Source: Planctomycetota bacterium (GTDB lineage Bacteria; Planctomycetota; UBA1135; GCA-002686595). From it: 64,000 bases of DNA. The first letter of the stretch is position 1. Each line of letters starts with the position of its first letter. The translations under genes and the position numbers were made by a program. The DNA is taken from positions 44,459 through 108,458 of the forward strand of contig JAPLOF010000056.1 in assembly GCA_026692665.1 (NCBI GenBank). Direction: 5' to 3'. Positions 35,771 through 43,615 of the stretch are shown piece by piece. The notes under the pieces are model-generated. The model saw only the letters and a program-made list of their open reading frames with translations. It ran no database searches and was not told the DNA's origin.

Positions 35771-36481
35771 TCAGTCCGGCGAGGTCGGCGTCTCGCGGAA
35801 CTTATAGCCGAGCCCGCGGATGGTGAGGATGTGATTGCCGTACTCGCCGAGCTTCTTGCGCAGGGTCGCGACGTGGACGTCGACGTTGCGATCGATGATG
35901 TAGGCGTCCTGGCCGAGCACGGCGTTCAGGAGCTCGTTGCGGGTGAAAGCCCGGCCGCGGTTCAGGACCAGGTGCCGCAGCAGCTTGAACTCCGTCACGG
36001 TCAGCTTGACCGACTGCCCGGCCAGCAGGACCTCGTGCTTCACCGAGTCGATGACGAGGTCACCGAAGCGCGCGACCTTCTGCGACTCGCCGCCCGGCGT
36101 GCGCGCGTCCGCCGCGCGCAGGCGCGTCGCGATGCGCGCGACGAGCTCCTTCATGCCGAAGGGCTTGCGCACGTAGTCGTCGGCGCCCTGGGAAAGCCCG
36201 ATCACGGCGTCCGATTCCTCGCCCTTCGCGGTGAGCATCACGATCGGGATGTGGGTCGTGCGCGGGTCGGAGCGGAGGCGGCGGCAGACTTCCAGGCCGT
36301 CGATCCCGGGCAGCATGAGGTCCAGGACGACCAGGTCCGGGAGCCGCCGGCGCGCCTCGGCCAGACCGGTCTCGCCATCGGCCGCTGTCACGACGTCGTA
36401 GTGCTCGCGCGCCAGATGGTGCCGGACGAGCTCCACCAGATCGGGCTCGTCGTCCACCACGAGAATCCGCGACTTCTTCAT
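35771..36481 (-). CDS. phoB: PhoB response regulator
   Basis: OmpR/PhoB-family regulator of 236 residues. The receiver domain has the acidic pair DD (10-11), phosphoacceptor Asp54 in VVLDLMLPG, and LTAK and KPF switch residues. The C-terminal winged helix (about 135-230) carries LTVTEFKLLRHL and the VDVHVATLRKKLG and TIRGLGYKF wing. It is expected to activate phosphate-starvation genes after phosphorylation by PhoR. It is the first gene of the phoB-phoR-phoU cluster, which contains no transporter genes here. Confidence 0.95.
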   Translation of the reverse strand: MKKSRILVVDDEPDLVELVRHHLAREHYDVVTAADGETGLAEARRRLPDLVVLDLMLPGIDGLEVCRRLRSDPRTTHIPIVMLTAKGEESDAVIGLSQGADDYVRKPFGMKELVARIATRLRAADARTPGGESQKVARFGDLVIDSVKHEVLLAGQSVKLTVTEFKLLRHLVLNRGRAFTRNELLNAVLGQDAYIIDRNVDVHVATLRKKLGEYGNHILTIRGLGYKFRETPTSPD

Positions 36482-36545
36482 GGGGTGACGGTAGGTACGC
36501 CGAATCAGCCGCCGGCGAACTCTTGATCAGCACTTTGTAAAGGAG
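36482..36545 (-). promoter_or_regulatory. probable phoB promoter region
   Basis: A 64-bp gap upstream of phoB. It contains an unusually AT-rich stretch, TTTACAAAG (36534-36542, minus strand), that could serve as a -35 element or part of an activator site. I do not see a canonical Pho box, and no matching -10 is evident. Confidence 0.3.
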
Positions 36546-37535
36546 TCACGATCGCGGGTCCAACGCCGGTCCCTTCCCCGCAGGCTCGGTCGCGTCGTCG
36601 CCCCGTCCTTCCCGGGCCGCGGGACCCCGGCTTTCCGGCCAGCGCTTCTGGTGCCAGGCCCACTGGTCCGGTGCCTCGCGGATCCAGCGCTCGTAGGTGG
36701 AGTTCAGTCGGGAGAGGACGCGTCGGCGGGCTTCGTCGCGCGGCAAGTGCCGGTCGAGATCGAAGCCCGCCTCGAAGCGCAGCGCGTAGGTCCCGGCGGC
36801 CGTCCGGACGCAGCGCGCCGGGACGATCGGTGCGGCGGCCGCGCGAGCCAGCGCCGCCGGAGCGGTGAGGGTGCGCGTGGAGGTTCCGAAGAAAGGCAGG
36901 ACCTCGGCGTCGAGGCGGCGCGCGTCGAGATCGCACAGGATCCCGAGCACGCCTCCGCTCGCCAGCACCGTCAGCAGCTCGCGCGGCGACGCCGACTGCG
37001 CGATCGTCCGCACTCCGTGGCGCGAGCGCAGATCCTCGAACCAGCGCGCGCTGGGGTCGTTGGGCCGCCGCAGCCCGACGACCGCGCCGCGGTGTCCGAG
37101 GCGCACGACCCGCGCGGCGAGGAGCTCCCAATCGCCGAGGTGCGCCGTCGCGACGATCGCGCCACGGCCGCGGGCCAGCGCCTCATCGAGGTGGCGGATC
37201 GACTCGTCCACCGGCACGAGCTCGTCGATCCAGCCGCCGCGCGCCGCGTCGCAGCCGGCGAGCCGCAGCCAGGATGCGAACTGTCGTGCGGCGTGGCGGC
37301 GGACGCCGCGCGCGATGCGCACGCGTTCGCGCTCGTCGAGCTCGGCGCCCAGCGCGAGCGCCAGGTTCTCGCGCGTCGTGCGCTCGAACCGCGACCAGCG
37401 CATGAATGGCGAGCAGAGGGCCAGAGCGCCCTCGACAGTGCCCGGAGGGGACCAGCGCGCGGCGCTCGTGAGAGCACCCAGCAGGCGCGCGCGGATCGCG
37501 CGGCGCCGGCGCTTGTCAGCCGGGATCTGCGGCAC
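36546..37535 (-). CDS. LpxL/HtrB-type lysophospholipid acyltransferase
   Basis: A 329-residue LPLAT-family enzyme. The catalytic motif AHLGDWE places His132 and Glu137 in the HX4(D/E) arrangement. It also has VGLRRPNDPSARWF, LCDLDARR and FFGTSTRTLTAPAAL, which match the middle of lauroyl/myristoyl acyltransferases of lipid A. It should add secondary acyl chains to lipid A or a related glycolipid at the inner membrane. The GTG start at 37535 lies inside the end of the upstream kinase gene (20-nt overlap), so the two form one LPS unit. Confidence 0.88.
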   Translation of the reverse strand: MPQIPADKRRRRAIRARLLGALTSAARWSPPGTVEGALALCSPFMRWSRFERTTRENLALALGAELDERERVRIARGVRRHAARQFASWLRLAGCDAARGGWIDELVPVDESIRHLDEALARGRGAIVATAHLGDWELLAARVVRLGHRGAVVGLRRPNDPSARWFEDLRSRHGVRTIAQSASPRELLTVLASGGVLGILCDLDARRLDAEVLPFFGTSTRTLTAPAALARAAAAPIVPARCVRTAAGTYALRFEAGFDLDRHLPRDEARRRVLSRLNSTYERWIREAPDQWAWHQKRWPESRGPAAREGRGDDATEPAGKGPALDPRS

Positions 37536-38787
37536 CGCGGGATCCCTTCCGGGCCTCGAAGAGCGCCCGCAACGCGGCGTGCTGCGCGCGCGATCCGCGC
37601 TGCGCGGCCAGGAAGGCCGCGACGAAGTCCGCGGACGAGGACCAGGACACCGCCCCGCCGATGCCGTCCCAGGCCCGCGATGTCCGCGAGAACGTGCCGG
37701 CGTCCTCGAGGCCCGAGGCCGGCGACAGGCACGCGCGTCCTTGCGCGTCGATCAGCAGGTCCACCTGACGCAGCGCGAGCCCGCGGTCCCACAGCGTTCC
37801 GGCGAGGTGGCCGACCGCACGGCAGTCCGCCGCGGAACCGCGCGCCGGAGCCCGACCGTTCGCGGGCCGTTCGAAGACGGCCAGCTCCACCGGCGCCTCG
37901 AGCAGCACGAGCGGGCGCAGGGCGACGACGCCGTGCTCGCCGAGCCGCGACAGTTCGCGCCAGGCCGCGCGCGCGCGGCGCCCGCGCAGGACTTGCAGCG
38001 AGGTGCCGCCCTGGCCAGCGACGACCTGCCGGCCCAGCGCGACGGCCGCGTCGCGCGGGATCGAACGCGGCGCGAGCAGCACGAGATCCCCGTCCACGTG
38101 GCGCGCGCAGACGCCCGACTCGCGCAACCAGCGGTCGGATTCGGCGCGGACGCGCTCACGCCGCGCGATGCGTCCCGCGCCTTCGATCGCCTCGGCGAGG
38201 CTCGCCGCTTCGCTCCGGCGGCCGGACGCCGAGCCGCGCAGGTACGCCAGCAGGAAACGCGCGCGGAAGCGCGCCGAGGTCCGCTCGCGAGCCGCCGCGG
38301 CGGCTTGGACCAGGTCGCGCGCTCGAGCTGCCGTCGAGCCGCGGCGCACGGCCGCCCCGTCCACGAGCCACGCGTCGCCCGCGGGATCGACGAGCACGTT
38401 CCCGAAGTGCAGGTCGCCGATCGCGAAGCCGGTCGCGTGCACGCGCGCCAACAGCGCGCCCAGCGTGCGTGCCAGTGCGGGGGTCGCGGCGTCGACGAGC
38501 TCCTCCAGCGGGCGCGCGCGCGCCAGGTACTCGAGCCGCAGCTCGACGCCCGCGTCCGTCTCCGCGATCCCGAGCACCGTCGGGACGCGGATGCCCGCGC
38601 CGGCGAGCTCCGCGAGCCGTCGGGCCTCGCGTCGCGCCCGCCGTCGATCGCGCCAGCGACCGACCGCCGCCCCCGGGAAGCGCTGGTCGTGGAAACGCTT
38701 CACGAACACGGGGACGGGGCCGTTTTCGACCTCGGTCGTGCGCCAAGGCCGGTGTTTCAGCACCATCCGCGGTTGCGTTCCCGGCAC
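37516..38787 (-). CDS. WaaP/KdkA-like LPS kinase with a second degenerate kinase fold
   Basis: A 423-residue protein kinase-like enzyme. The first half has an ATP-binding lysine (VFVK, Lys30), a catalytic loop FAIGDLHFGNVLVD (Asp125, Asn130) and metal-binding WLVDGAA (Asp143), as in LPS-core kinases. The second half (about 230-400) repeats the pattern in degenerate form: RELSRLGEHGVVALRPL, a hydrophobic VELAVFERP strand, HLAGTLWDRGLALRQVDLLID and ACLSPASGLED, with the catalytic acids missing. The GTG at 38787 is the longest start; an ATG at 38766 is also possible. It probably phosphorylates lipid A or core sugars. The adjacent acyltransferase and the divergent LptF/G-like genes support an LPS role. 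Confidence 0.8.
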   Translation of the reverse strand: MPGTQPRMVLKHRPWRTTEVENGPVPVFVKRFHDQRFPGAAVGRWRDRRRARREARRLAELAGAGIRVPTVLGIAETDAGVELRLEYLARARPLEELVDAATPALARTLGALLARVHATGFAIGDLHFGNVLVDPAGDAWLVDGAAVRRGSTAARARDLVQAAAAARERTSARFRARFLLAYLRGSASGRRSEAASLAEAIEGAGRIARRERVRAESDRWLRESGVCARHVDGDLVLLAPRSIPRDAAVALGRQVVAGQGGTSLQVLRGRRARAAWRELSRLGEHGVVALRPLVLLEAPVELAVFERPANGRAPARGSAADCRAVGHLAGTLWDRGLALRQVDLLIDAQGRACLSPASGLEDAGTFSRTSRAWDGIGGAVSWSSSADFVAAFLAAQRGSRAQHAALRALFEARKGSRGAADPG

Positions 38788-38825
38788 GGCCGGATTGTAC
38801 TCCGCCCGACTCCACGACCGTCCCG

Positions 38826-39887
38826 ATGCGCCTCCAACTCCACGTCCTGCGCGAGATCCTCGTCGCGGTCGGCTTCACGCTGGGCGGGATGATCGTGCTC
38901 GCGCTGCCCGCGGTCGCGGTGGGGGCGATCAGCAAGCTGCAGGGCGTACAGATGGCGGCGATCCTCCTGTACCTGCCGCTCCTGCTGGCCGGGCTCCTGC
39001 CCTACCTCTTGCCGCTGGCCTTCCTCCTGGGCGTCGTGAGCACGTTCAGCCGCCTGGCGCAGGACAACGAGTGGACGGCGATCCGCATGACCGGGCGCCA
39101 CCCGCTCAGGATCCTCCTGCCGGGCGCTGTCGTGGCTCTCGCCCTGTCCCTGACCACGTTTTGGATGGTCTCGGAGGTCCTGCCCGAGATCCGGACCCGG
39201 CAGAGCAAGTACATGGTCGCCGCGCTGTCGCAGGCGGTGCGGGAGCTGAGTCCGGGCCGCACGGACGTTCAGTTCGGGGAGTTCTACCTGACCTCGAGAC
39301 GGCGCGAGGGCAAGGCGTTCGTGGACGCCCAGGTCTACGTTCCGCCGATGGGGGACCAGCCCGCGCGGAACCTGCGTGCGGACCGCGTCGACGTGCGCCT
39401 GGAAGACCCGAACATCCTGCTCGTCTTCCGCAACGCCCGCGCTATCGTCGGCGGCGCCGAGGTGCAGAACGGCGACCTGACCATCCGCATCGACCTCGAG
39501 GAGATGCGCGCCAAGAAAGAGGGCCGCTACGACAACATGCGCTACCTGAGGAGCCCGAAGATCCGGGCCGAGCTCGCGGCGGGCGCGACAGGGGATCGGC
39601 GGCAGGAGCTGCGCTACGAACTGCACTACCGCATGTCGCTCGCGGCCGTGTTCGCCGTCTTCCTCCTGCTCGGCACGGCGACGGGGCTGACGCAGCAGCG
39701 CGGAAACCAGTTGAAGGGGTTGGCGATCGCGGCCGGCTACGCTCTGGCCTTCTACCTGCTGCACATGCGCCTCGGGAAACAGCTGGCCGACTTCAACGTC
39801 CTACCGCCGGAGCCGTGCGCGTGGACCTCGATCGCGATCGGTCTCGTGGCGGGAGTCTGGGCCTGCCACAGGGCGTTCCGGCGATGA
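38826..39887 (+). CDS. LptF/LptG family permease, first copy
   Basis: A 353-residue permease. Helices lie near 10-32, 40-70 and 95-120, and three more are at the C-terminus, around a periplasmic beta-jellyroll (about 130-250). This is the LptF/LptG layout for lifting LPS out of the inner membrane. Motifs include FTLGGMIVLALP at the start, LLPYLLPLAFLLGVVSTFSRL, and the NEWTAIRMTGRHPLRIL coupling helix. The long open frame further upstream is opposite the LPS kinase and acyltransferase genes and is not coding. It diverges from the LPS kinase with a gap of only 38 bp and overlaps the second copy by 4 nt (ATGA). Confidence 0.9.
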   Translation: MRLQLHVLREILVAVGFTLGGMIVLALPAVAVGAISKLQGVQMAAILLYLPLLLAGLLPYLLPLAFLLGVVSTFSRLAQDNEWTAIRMTGRHPLRILLPGAVVALALSLTTFWMVSEVLPEIRTRQSKYMVAALSQAVRELSPGRTDVQFGEFYLTSRRREGKAFVDAQVYVPPMGDQPARNLRADRVDVRLEDPNILLVFRNARAIVGGAEVQNGDLTIRIDLEEMRAKKEGRYDNMRYLRSPKIRAELAAGATGDRRQELRYELHYRMSLAAVFAVFLLLGTATGLTQQRGNQLKGLAIAAGYALAFYLLHMRLGKQLADFNVLPPEPCAWTSIAIGLVAGVWACHRAFRR

Positions 39888-41008
39888 AGCGCGGTCGTCT
39901 GCAGATCCTCGGTCGGATCGACCGCTACGTGCTGGCTCTCTTCGCGTCCTCGTACGCGACGGCGCTGCTGCTCGTCGTGGGCCTCTACCTGATCATGGAC
40001 ATGGCCGGGAACCTGGACGAGTACGTGCAGCCGTTCCCCGACGGGACGCGGCCGAGCGCGTTCACGATCGCGCGCTTCTACGCGCTGCACTTGCCGTTCC
40101 TGTTCCTGCAGGTGGCTCCGTTCGTGACCCTCGTCGCGGGTCTCTTCACCGTCTCGAAGCTCGTGCGCCACGCGGAGGCCGTGGCCGCGCTCGCCGCGGG
40201 GATCAGCTCGCAGCGCCTGCTCGCGCCGATCGTCGTCGTGGCGGCGCTCATCGCCGTGTCGATGTTCGGCATCCGCGAGTTCATCTCCTTCGAACTGGCC
40301 GGGAAGCGCGACGCCCTGCGCCACCTCCTCGACAAGAAGCAACTCGATCCCGTCTACGCGAACCTCTGGCTGCGGGACGGCCGCGGCAACGTCGTGCATC
40401 TCTCCCAGTACCGTCCGCGGCCCGCCGGCGGAGGACCGGCGGAGATCCGCGATTTCGAGGAGCACCTGCTGCAGGGCGCCACGTGGACCACCACGACGGC
40501 TCCGCGCGCGGTGTGGGACGAGGCCCAGGACCCGCCGCGCTGGAGGCTCGAGGGCGGAGTACGCCACGTGGTGGTGGGCGAGGGAGAGCAGCGCATCGAG
40601 GCGACGGACTCCGTCGCCGGCTTCGAGTTCACCCCGCGGCTCGCGCAGACCTTCCAGCGGGCGCGGGAGAAGCCCGACGAGTTGTCCTTCGCCGAGGCGG
40701 CCGAGCTGGGCTCGCGCGATCCGGACAACGTCGCCTACCGGACCCTGCTCCAGTACCACATCACGTTCCCGCTCGGGAACCTCGTGCTGGTGCTCGTGGG
40801 GCTCCCGCTCCTCCTGCGGCACGAGCGCGGGGGGGGCGCGCGGTCGCTGGCGGCGGCGTTCGCGCTGTGCGTGGGCTACTTCGCGGCCGACTTCGTGTGC
40901 CGGAACCTGGGGCTCCAGGGCACGCTCGACGCACCGGTGGCGGCCTGGCTGCCCGTGCTCTTCTTCGGCAGCCTGGGCATCGTCCTCTACGAGGGGATGC
41001 GGACCTGA
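39884..41008 (+). CDS. LptF/LptG family permease, second copy
   Basis: A 374-residue permease of the same layout, with a longer N-terminal arm (RLQILGRIDRYVLALFASSY), the coupling segment EAVAALAAGISSQRLLAPI, a beta-jellyroll (about 140-260) and three C-terminal helices. It presumably forms the heterodimer with the first copy. Together they need the LptB ATPase and the LptC/A bridge, none of which is within this window. A GGCCC/GGGCC stem (41018-41035) just after the stop may help end transcription. Confidence 0.9.
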   Translation: MKRGRLQILGRIDRYVLALFASSYATALLLVVGLYLIMDMAGNLDEYVQPFPDGTRPSAFTIARFYALHLPFLFLQVAPFVTLVAGLFTVSKLVRHAEAVAALAAGISSQRLLAPIVVVAALIAVSMFGIREFISFELAGKRDALRHLLDKKQLDPVYANLWLRDGRGNVVHLSQYRPRPAGGGPAEIRDFEEHLLQGATWTTTTAPRAVWDEAQDPPRWRLEGGVRHVVVGEGEQRIEATDSVAGFEFTPRLAQTFQRAREKPDELSFAEAAELGSRDPDNVAYRTLLQYHITFPLGNLVLVLVGLPLLLRHERGGGARSLAAAFALCVGYFAADFVCRNLGLQGTLDAPVAAWLPVLFFGSLGIVLYEGMRT

Positions 41009-41122
41009 GGTCGTCCCGGCCCTCGAAACGGGGCCCGCGCACGGGTTAGCCTGCGGGCGGGAAGAAAGCCGGTCCGCCTTCGTCGCATCCGCCCGGACTC
41101 CCGCGCCGACGCTCCGCCCACC

Positions 41123-42361
41123 ATGCAAGAAATTCCGTTCCCGGCCCTGCTCCTCACGGCGGCCCTGTTCGCGGGCTGCAGCTCGACGTCGGTTCCCAAG
41201 GAGCGCGACGTCCGCTGGCTCGTCTACCACGGTCAGTTCGACGAGGCGGTCCGAGTCGCGGCGCAGGATGTCCAGGAGCGCCCCGACGATCCCGAGGCCG
41301 TCAGCCTGCACCGCGAGGCGTCGGTCGCGTGGCACCTGGAACGAGGACGCCGAGCCACGTTCGAGGATCAGGACGACGTCGCGAACGCGGCGTTCCGGGA
41401 CGCGCTCGCGATCGATCCGAACGCCGTCGAGGCGGCCGACTGGTTGCGCAAGACGGAGCGCAAGGTCGCGCTGCGCGAACTGGGCAAGGCGCTGGAGCTG
41501 CATGCGAACGACCAGATCCCCGAAGCGGTCGAGCACTACGAGAAGGCGCTCGCCGCGGATCCCGAGGTGCCGGGAGCGAAGCAGGGGCGCGAGCTGGCCA
41601 TCCTCCTCCTCCGCTACCGCGCCGGGCTCGGCACGCGCTACTTCAAGGACGGACTGCACGCCTACTCGGACTACTGGCTCGAGTACGCGCGTTCGCGCTT
41701 CAGCTACGCCGAGAAGTACCAGACGACCGACGAACGCGCGCGCGACCGCAAGGACCAGGTCCAGGAGCTCCTGGCGATGCAGCGCCTGGCGGCTGGCCGC
41801 ACTCACGAGGAGCAGGGGCGATTCGGCGCCGCTCACGGCGAGTATCGCATGGCCGTGCTGCTCGATCCGGAGAACGAGGACGCGAAGGCGGCCCTCGGGC
41901 GCGCCAAGACGGAGCTCAAGGTCACCGAGAAGCTGAAGCTCGCGCGCATCGAGATCGTGCGCGGCCGCCCCGAGAAGGCGCAGAAACTGGCCGAAGAGGC
42001 CATCGCCATGACCACGGCGCAGAAGGATCTCGCCGACGGCGTGCTGGCCGAGCTGCGCGAGTCGCGTTTCGAGGCGATCTACCGCGACGCCTTGGCGCTG
42101 GAGCGCGACTGGCGCTTCGAGGAAGCCGCCGCGCGTTATGACGACCTGCTCGTCGAGGCGCAGTTCTACAAGGATTCGATCGCCCGGCGCGACACGCTGC
42201 AGGAGTACGTGCGCCGCGCCTCGGAGCTCTACGCCAAGGCCGACGCCGCGGGGACGCCCGAGGAGCAACTCGCGTCCTTGCGGCAGATCGAGCTCTTCTG
42301 GCCCGAATACCGCGACGTCCCGGTTCGGATCCGCGCGCTCGAGAAGCCTCCGGGCAACTGA
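41123..42361 (+). CDS. TPR lipoprotein
   Basis: A 412-residue exported lipoprotein. The lipobox LFAGC puts the lipidated cysteine at residue 19. The rest is almost entirely alpha-helical TPR-like repeats (for example VHGQFDEAVRVAAQ-type turns, RFGAAHGEYRMAVLLDPENEDA), consistent with a protein-binding scaffold facing the periplasm or outer membrane. No enzyme motif is visible. The neighbours give no clear function. It is followed by a 237-bp gap. Confidence 0.82.
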   Translation: MQEIPFPALLLTAALFAGCSSTSVPKERDVRWLVYHGQFDEAVRVAAQDVQERPDDPEAVSLHREASVAWHLERGRRATFEDQDDVANAAFRDALAIDPNAVEAADWLRKTERKVALRELGKALELHANDQIPEAVEHYEKALAADPEVPGAKQGRELAILLLRYRAGLGTRYFKDGLHAYSDYWLEYARSRFSYAEKYQTTDERARDRKDQVQELLAMQRLAAGRTHEEQGRFGAAHGEYRMAVLLDPENEDAKAALGRAKTELKVTEKLKLARIEIVRGRPEKAQKLAEEAIAMTTAQKDLADGVLAELRESRFEAIYRDALALERDWRFEEAAARYDDLLVEAQFYKDSIARRDTLQEYVRRASELYAKADAAGTPEEQLASLRQIELFWPEYRDVPVRIRALEKPPGN

Positions 42362-42450
42362 CGGTTCGCGATCGGCCGCGGCCGGATCGTCGGCGCGCAG
42401 GTGACCCGGTCGAATCTGGGCGGCGATCCGCGCGACGCGCGGCTCCTCCG

Positions 42451-42490
42451 CGGTCGCGGAGCGAGAGGCGCGGTCGCGGAGCGAGACGCC
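42451..42490 (+). repeat. 20-bp tandem duplication in an intergenic gap
   Basis: CGGTCGCGGAGCGAGAGGCG at 42451-42470 is followed at once by CGGTCGCGGAGCGAGACGCC, 17 of 20 bases identical. It lies in the 237-bp gap before the universal stress gene and looks like a slippage duplication. The rest of the gap shows no gene. Confidence 0.6.
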
Positions 42491-42586
42491 GATCCCCGCG
42501 ATTCGCCGGACGGAGTCCTACGCAGTAGTCCGCATCCGTTGGGCCCCGGCGGGCACGTACCATCGCGCGTGTCGACCCGGCGAACC

Positions 42587-42592
42587 GGAGGA
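42587..42592 (+). promoter_or_regulatory. ribosome binding site of the universal stress gene
   Basis: GGAGGA with 6 nt spacing before the ATG at 42599. It decides this start against the open frame running upstream to 42401. Confidence 0.75.
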
Positions 42593-42598
42593 ACGCGC

Positions 42599-43519
42599 AT
42601 GAGATTGGACCCTCTGGACTCGGGCTTGTTGCCGCAGCGGTTGCTGGTGGCCCTCGACGAGGACCACCTGGCCGATCCCGCGATCCTCGCCGCCGCACAA
42701 CTCGCGCGTCGCCTGGGCTCTGGCGTCGAGTACTTCCATGCCGTCCGGCCCCCGATGTTCGGGTGGCAGCGGTCCGAGGGCCGTCATGCGGCGGCGGAGC
42801 AACGGGTCCTCGACCGAGCGCAAGCGGACATGGCGTCGCGCGTGGAGCGCGCGCTCCTCCAGGCCGGACTGACGCGGCGTCCGGACGAGCACATTTCGGT
42901 CGGCCTCGGTTCGCCGGGGCGCGCGGTCGCCGAGCGGGCGGAGGCCGTGGACGCGGACTGGGTCTTCCTGGGCGCGCTGAAGCGCCCGGGCTCGACGTTC
43001 GACTTCGGGGGCACCGCGCGCGCCGTCCTCTCCCACGTCGATTCCGGCGTGTGGGTCCAGCCCGCGCCGCCACAGCCGATCCGGCGCATCCTCGTCCCGG
43101 TGGACCTCGGGATCCAGAGCCTGCACGCGCTCGCGACCGCGGGCGCCCTCGCGCGGCTCCTCGGAGCGCGGATCCACGTTTTGAGCTGTTTCGAACCAGT
43201 CCTCCTCGCCACGTCCTATCCCGAGATCGGGTTGGCGTGGGACCCGAGCGTCCTGCGCGAGGCCATGCGCGCGGAGTACGAGAGCGCGCTGCAGGCCTTC
43301 GCCTGGCGCGGGGTCGAGCACACGGAAGAGTTCGTCGACGGCACGCCCGCGCAGCAGATCCTGGCGCGCGAGCGCGACGCGGATCTGATCGTGATGGGCA
43401 CGCATGGACGCGGACGCCTGGCCTCGACGCTCCTCGGCAGCGTGGCGTATCCGGTCCTCAAGCACGCCACGAAACCGATCCTCGCCCTGCGGACACCGGA
43501 GCACGACGATGCCGCGTGA
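42599..43519 (+). CDS. tandem universal stress protein
   Basis: A 306-residue cytosolic protein with two UspA domains. The second (about 160-300) carries the nucleotide-binding pattern GTHGRGRLASTLLGS and the terminal VLKHATKPIL. The first (10-155) lacks the glycine pattern and reads GALKRPGSTFDFGGTAR, so it is probably non-binding. The ATG at 42599 is fixed by the upstream ribosome site. Tandem USPs often serve in stress or energy limitation; the adjacent cytochrome gene may be co-expressed. Confidence 0.9.
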   Translation: MRLDPLDSGLLPQRLLVALDEDHLADPAILAAAQLARRLGSGVEYFHAVRPPMFGWQRSEGRHAAAEQRVLDRAQADMASRVERALLQAGLTRRPDEHISVGLGSPGRAVAERAEAVDADWVFLGALKRPGSTFDFGGTARAVLSHVDSGVWVQPAPPQPIRRILVPVDLGIQSLHALATAGALARLLGARIHVLSCFEPVLLATSYPEIGLAWDPSVLREAMRAEYESALQAFAWRGVEHTEEFVDGTPAQQILARERDADLIVMGTHGRGRLASTLLGSVAYPVLKHATKPILALRTPEHDDAA

Positions 43520-43615
43520 GCACGCGGCGCGACCGAGCCGCAGCACGCGCAGCGCCGCGTCGTCGTTCGACGCCCGGCGACGTCCAGGGAATCGGCCTCG
43601 GAACCCAATCCCACG

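Noticed and set aside
36651..38825. Plus-strand open frame extending the LptF/G-like gene far upstream
   Set aside because: It lies opposite the acyltransferase and kinase genes. The LptF/G-like protein starts at 38826 with its first helix, as in the family.
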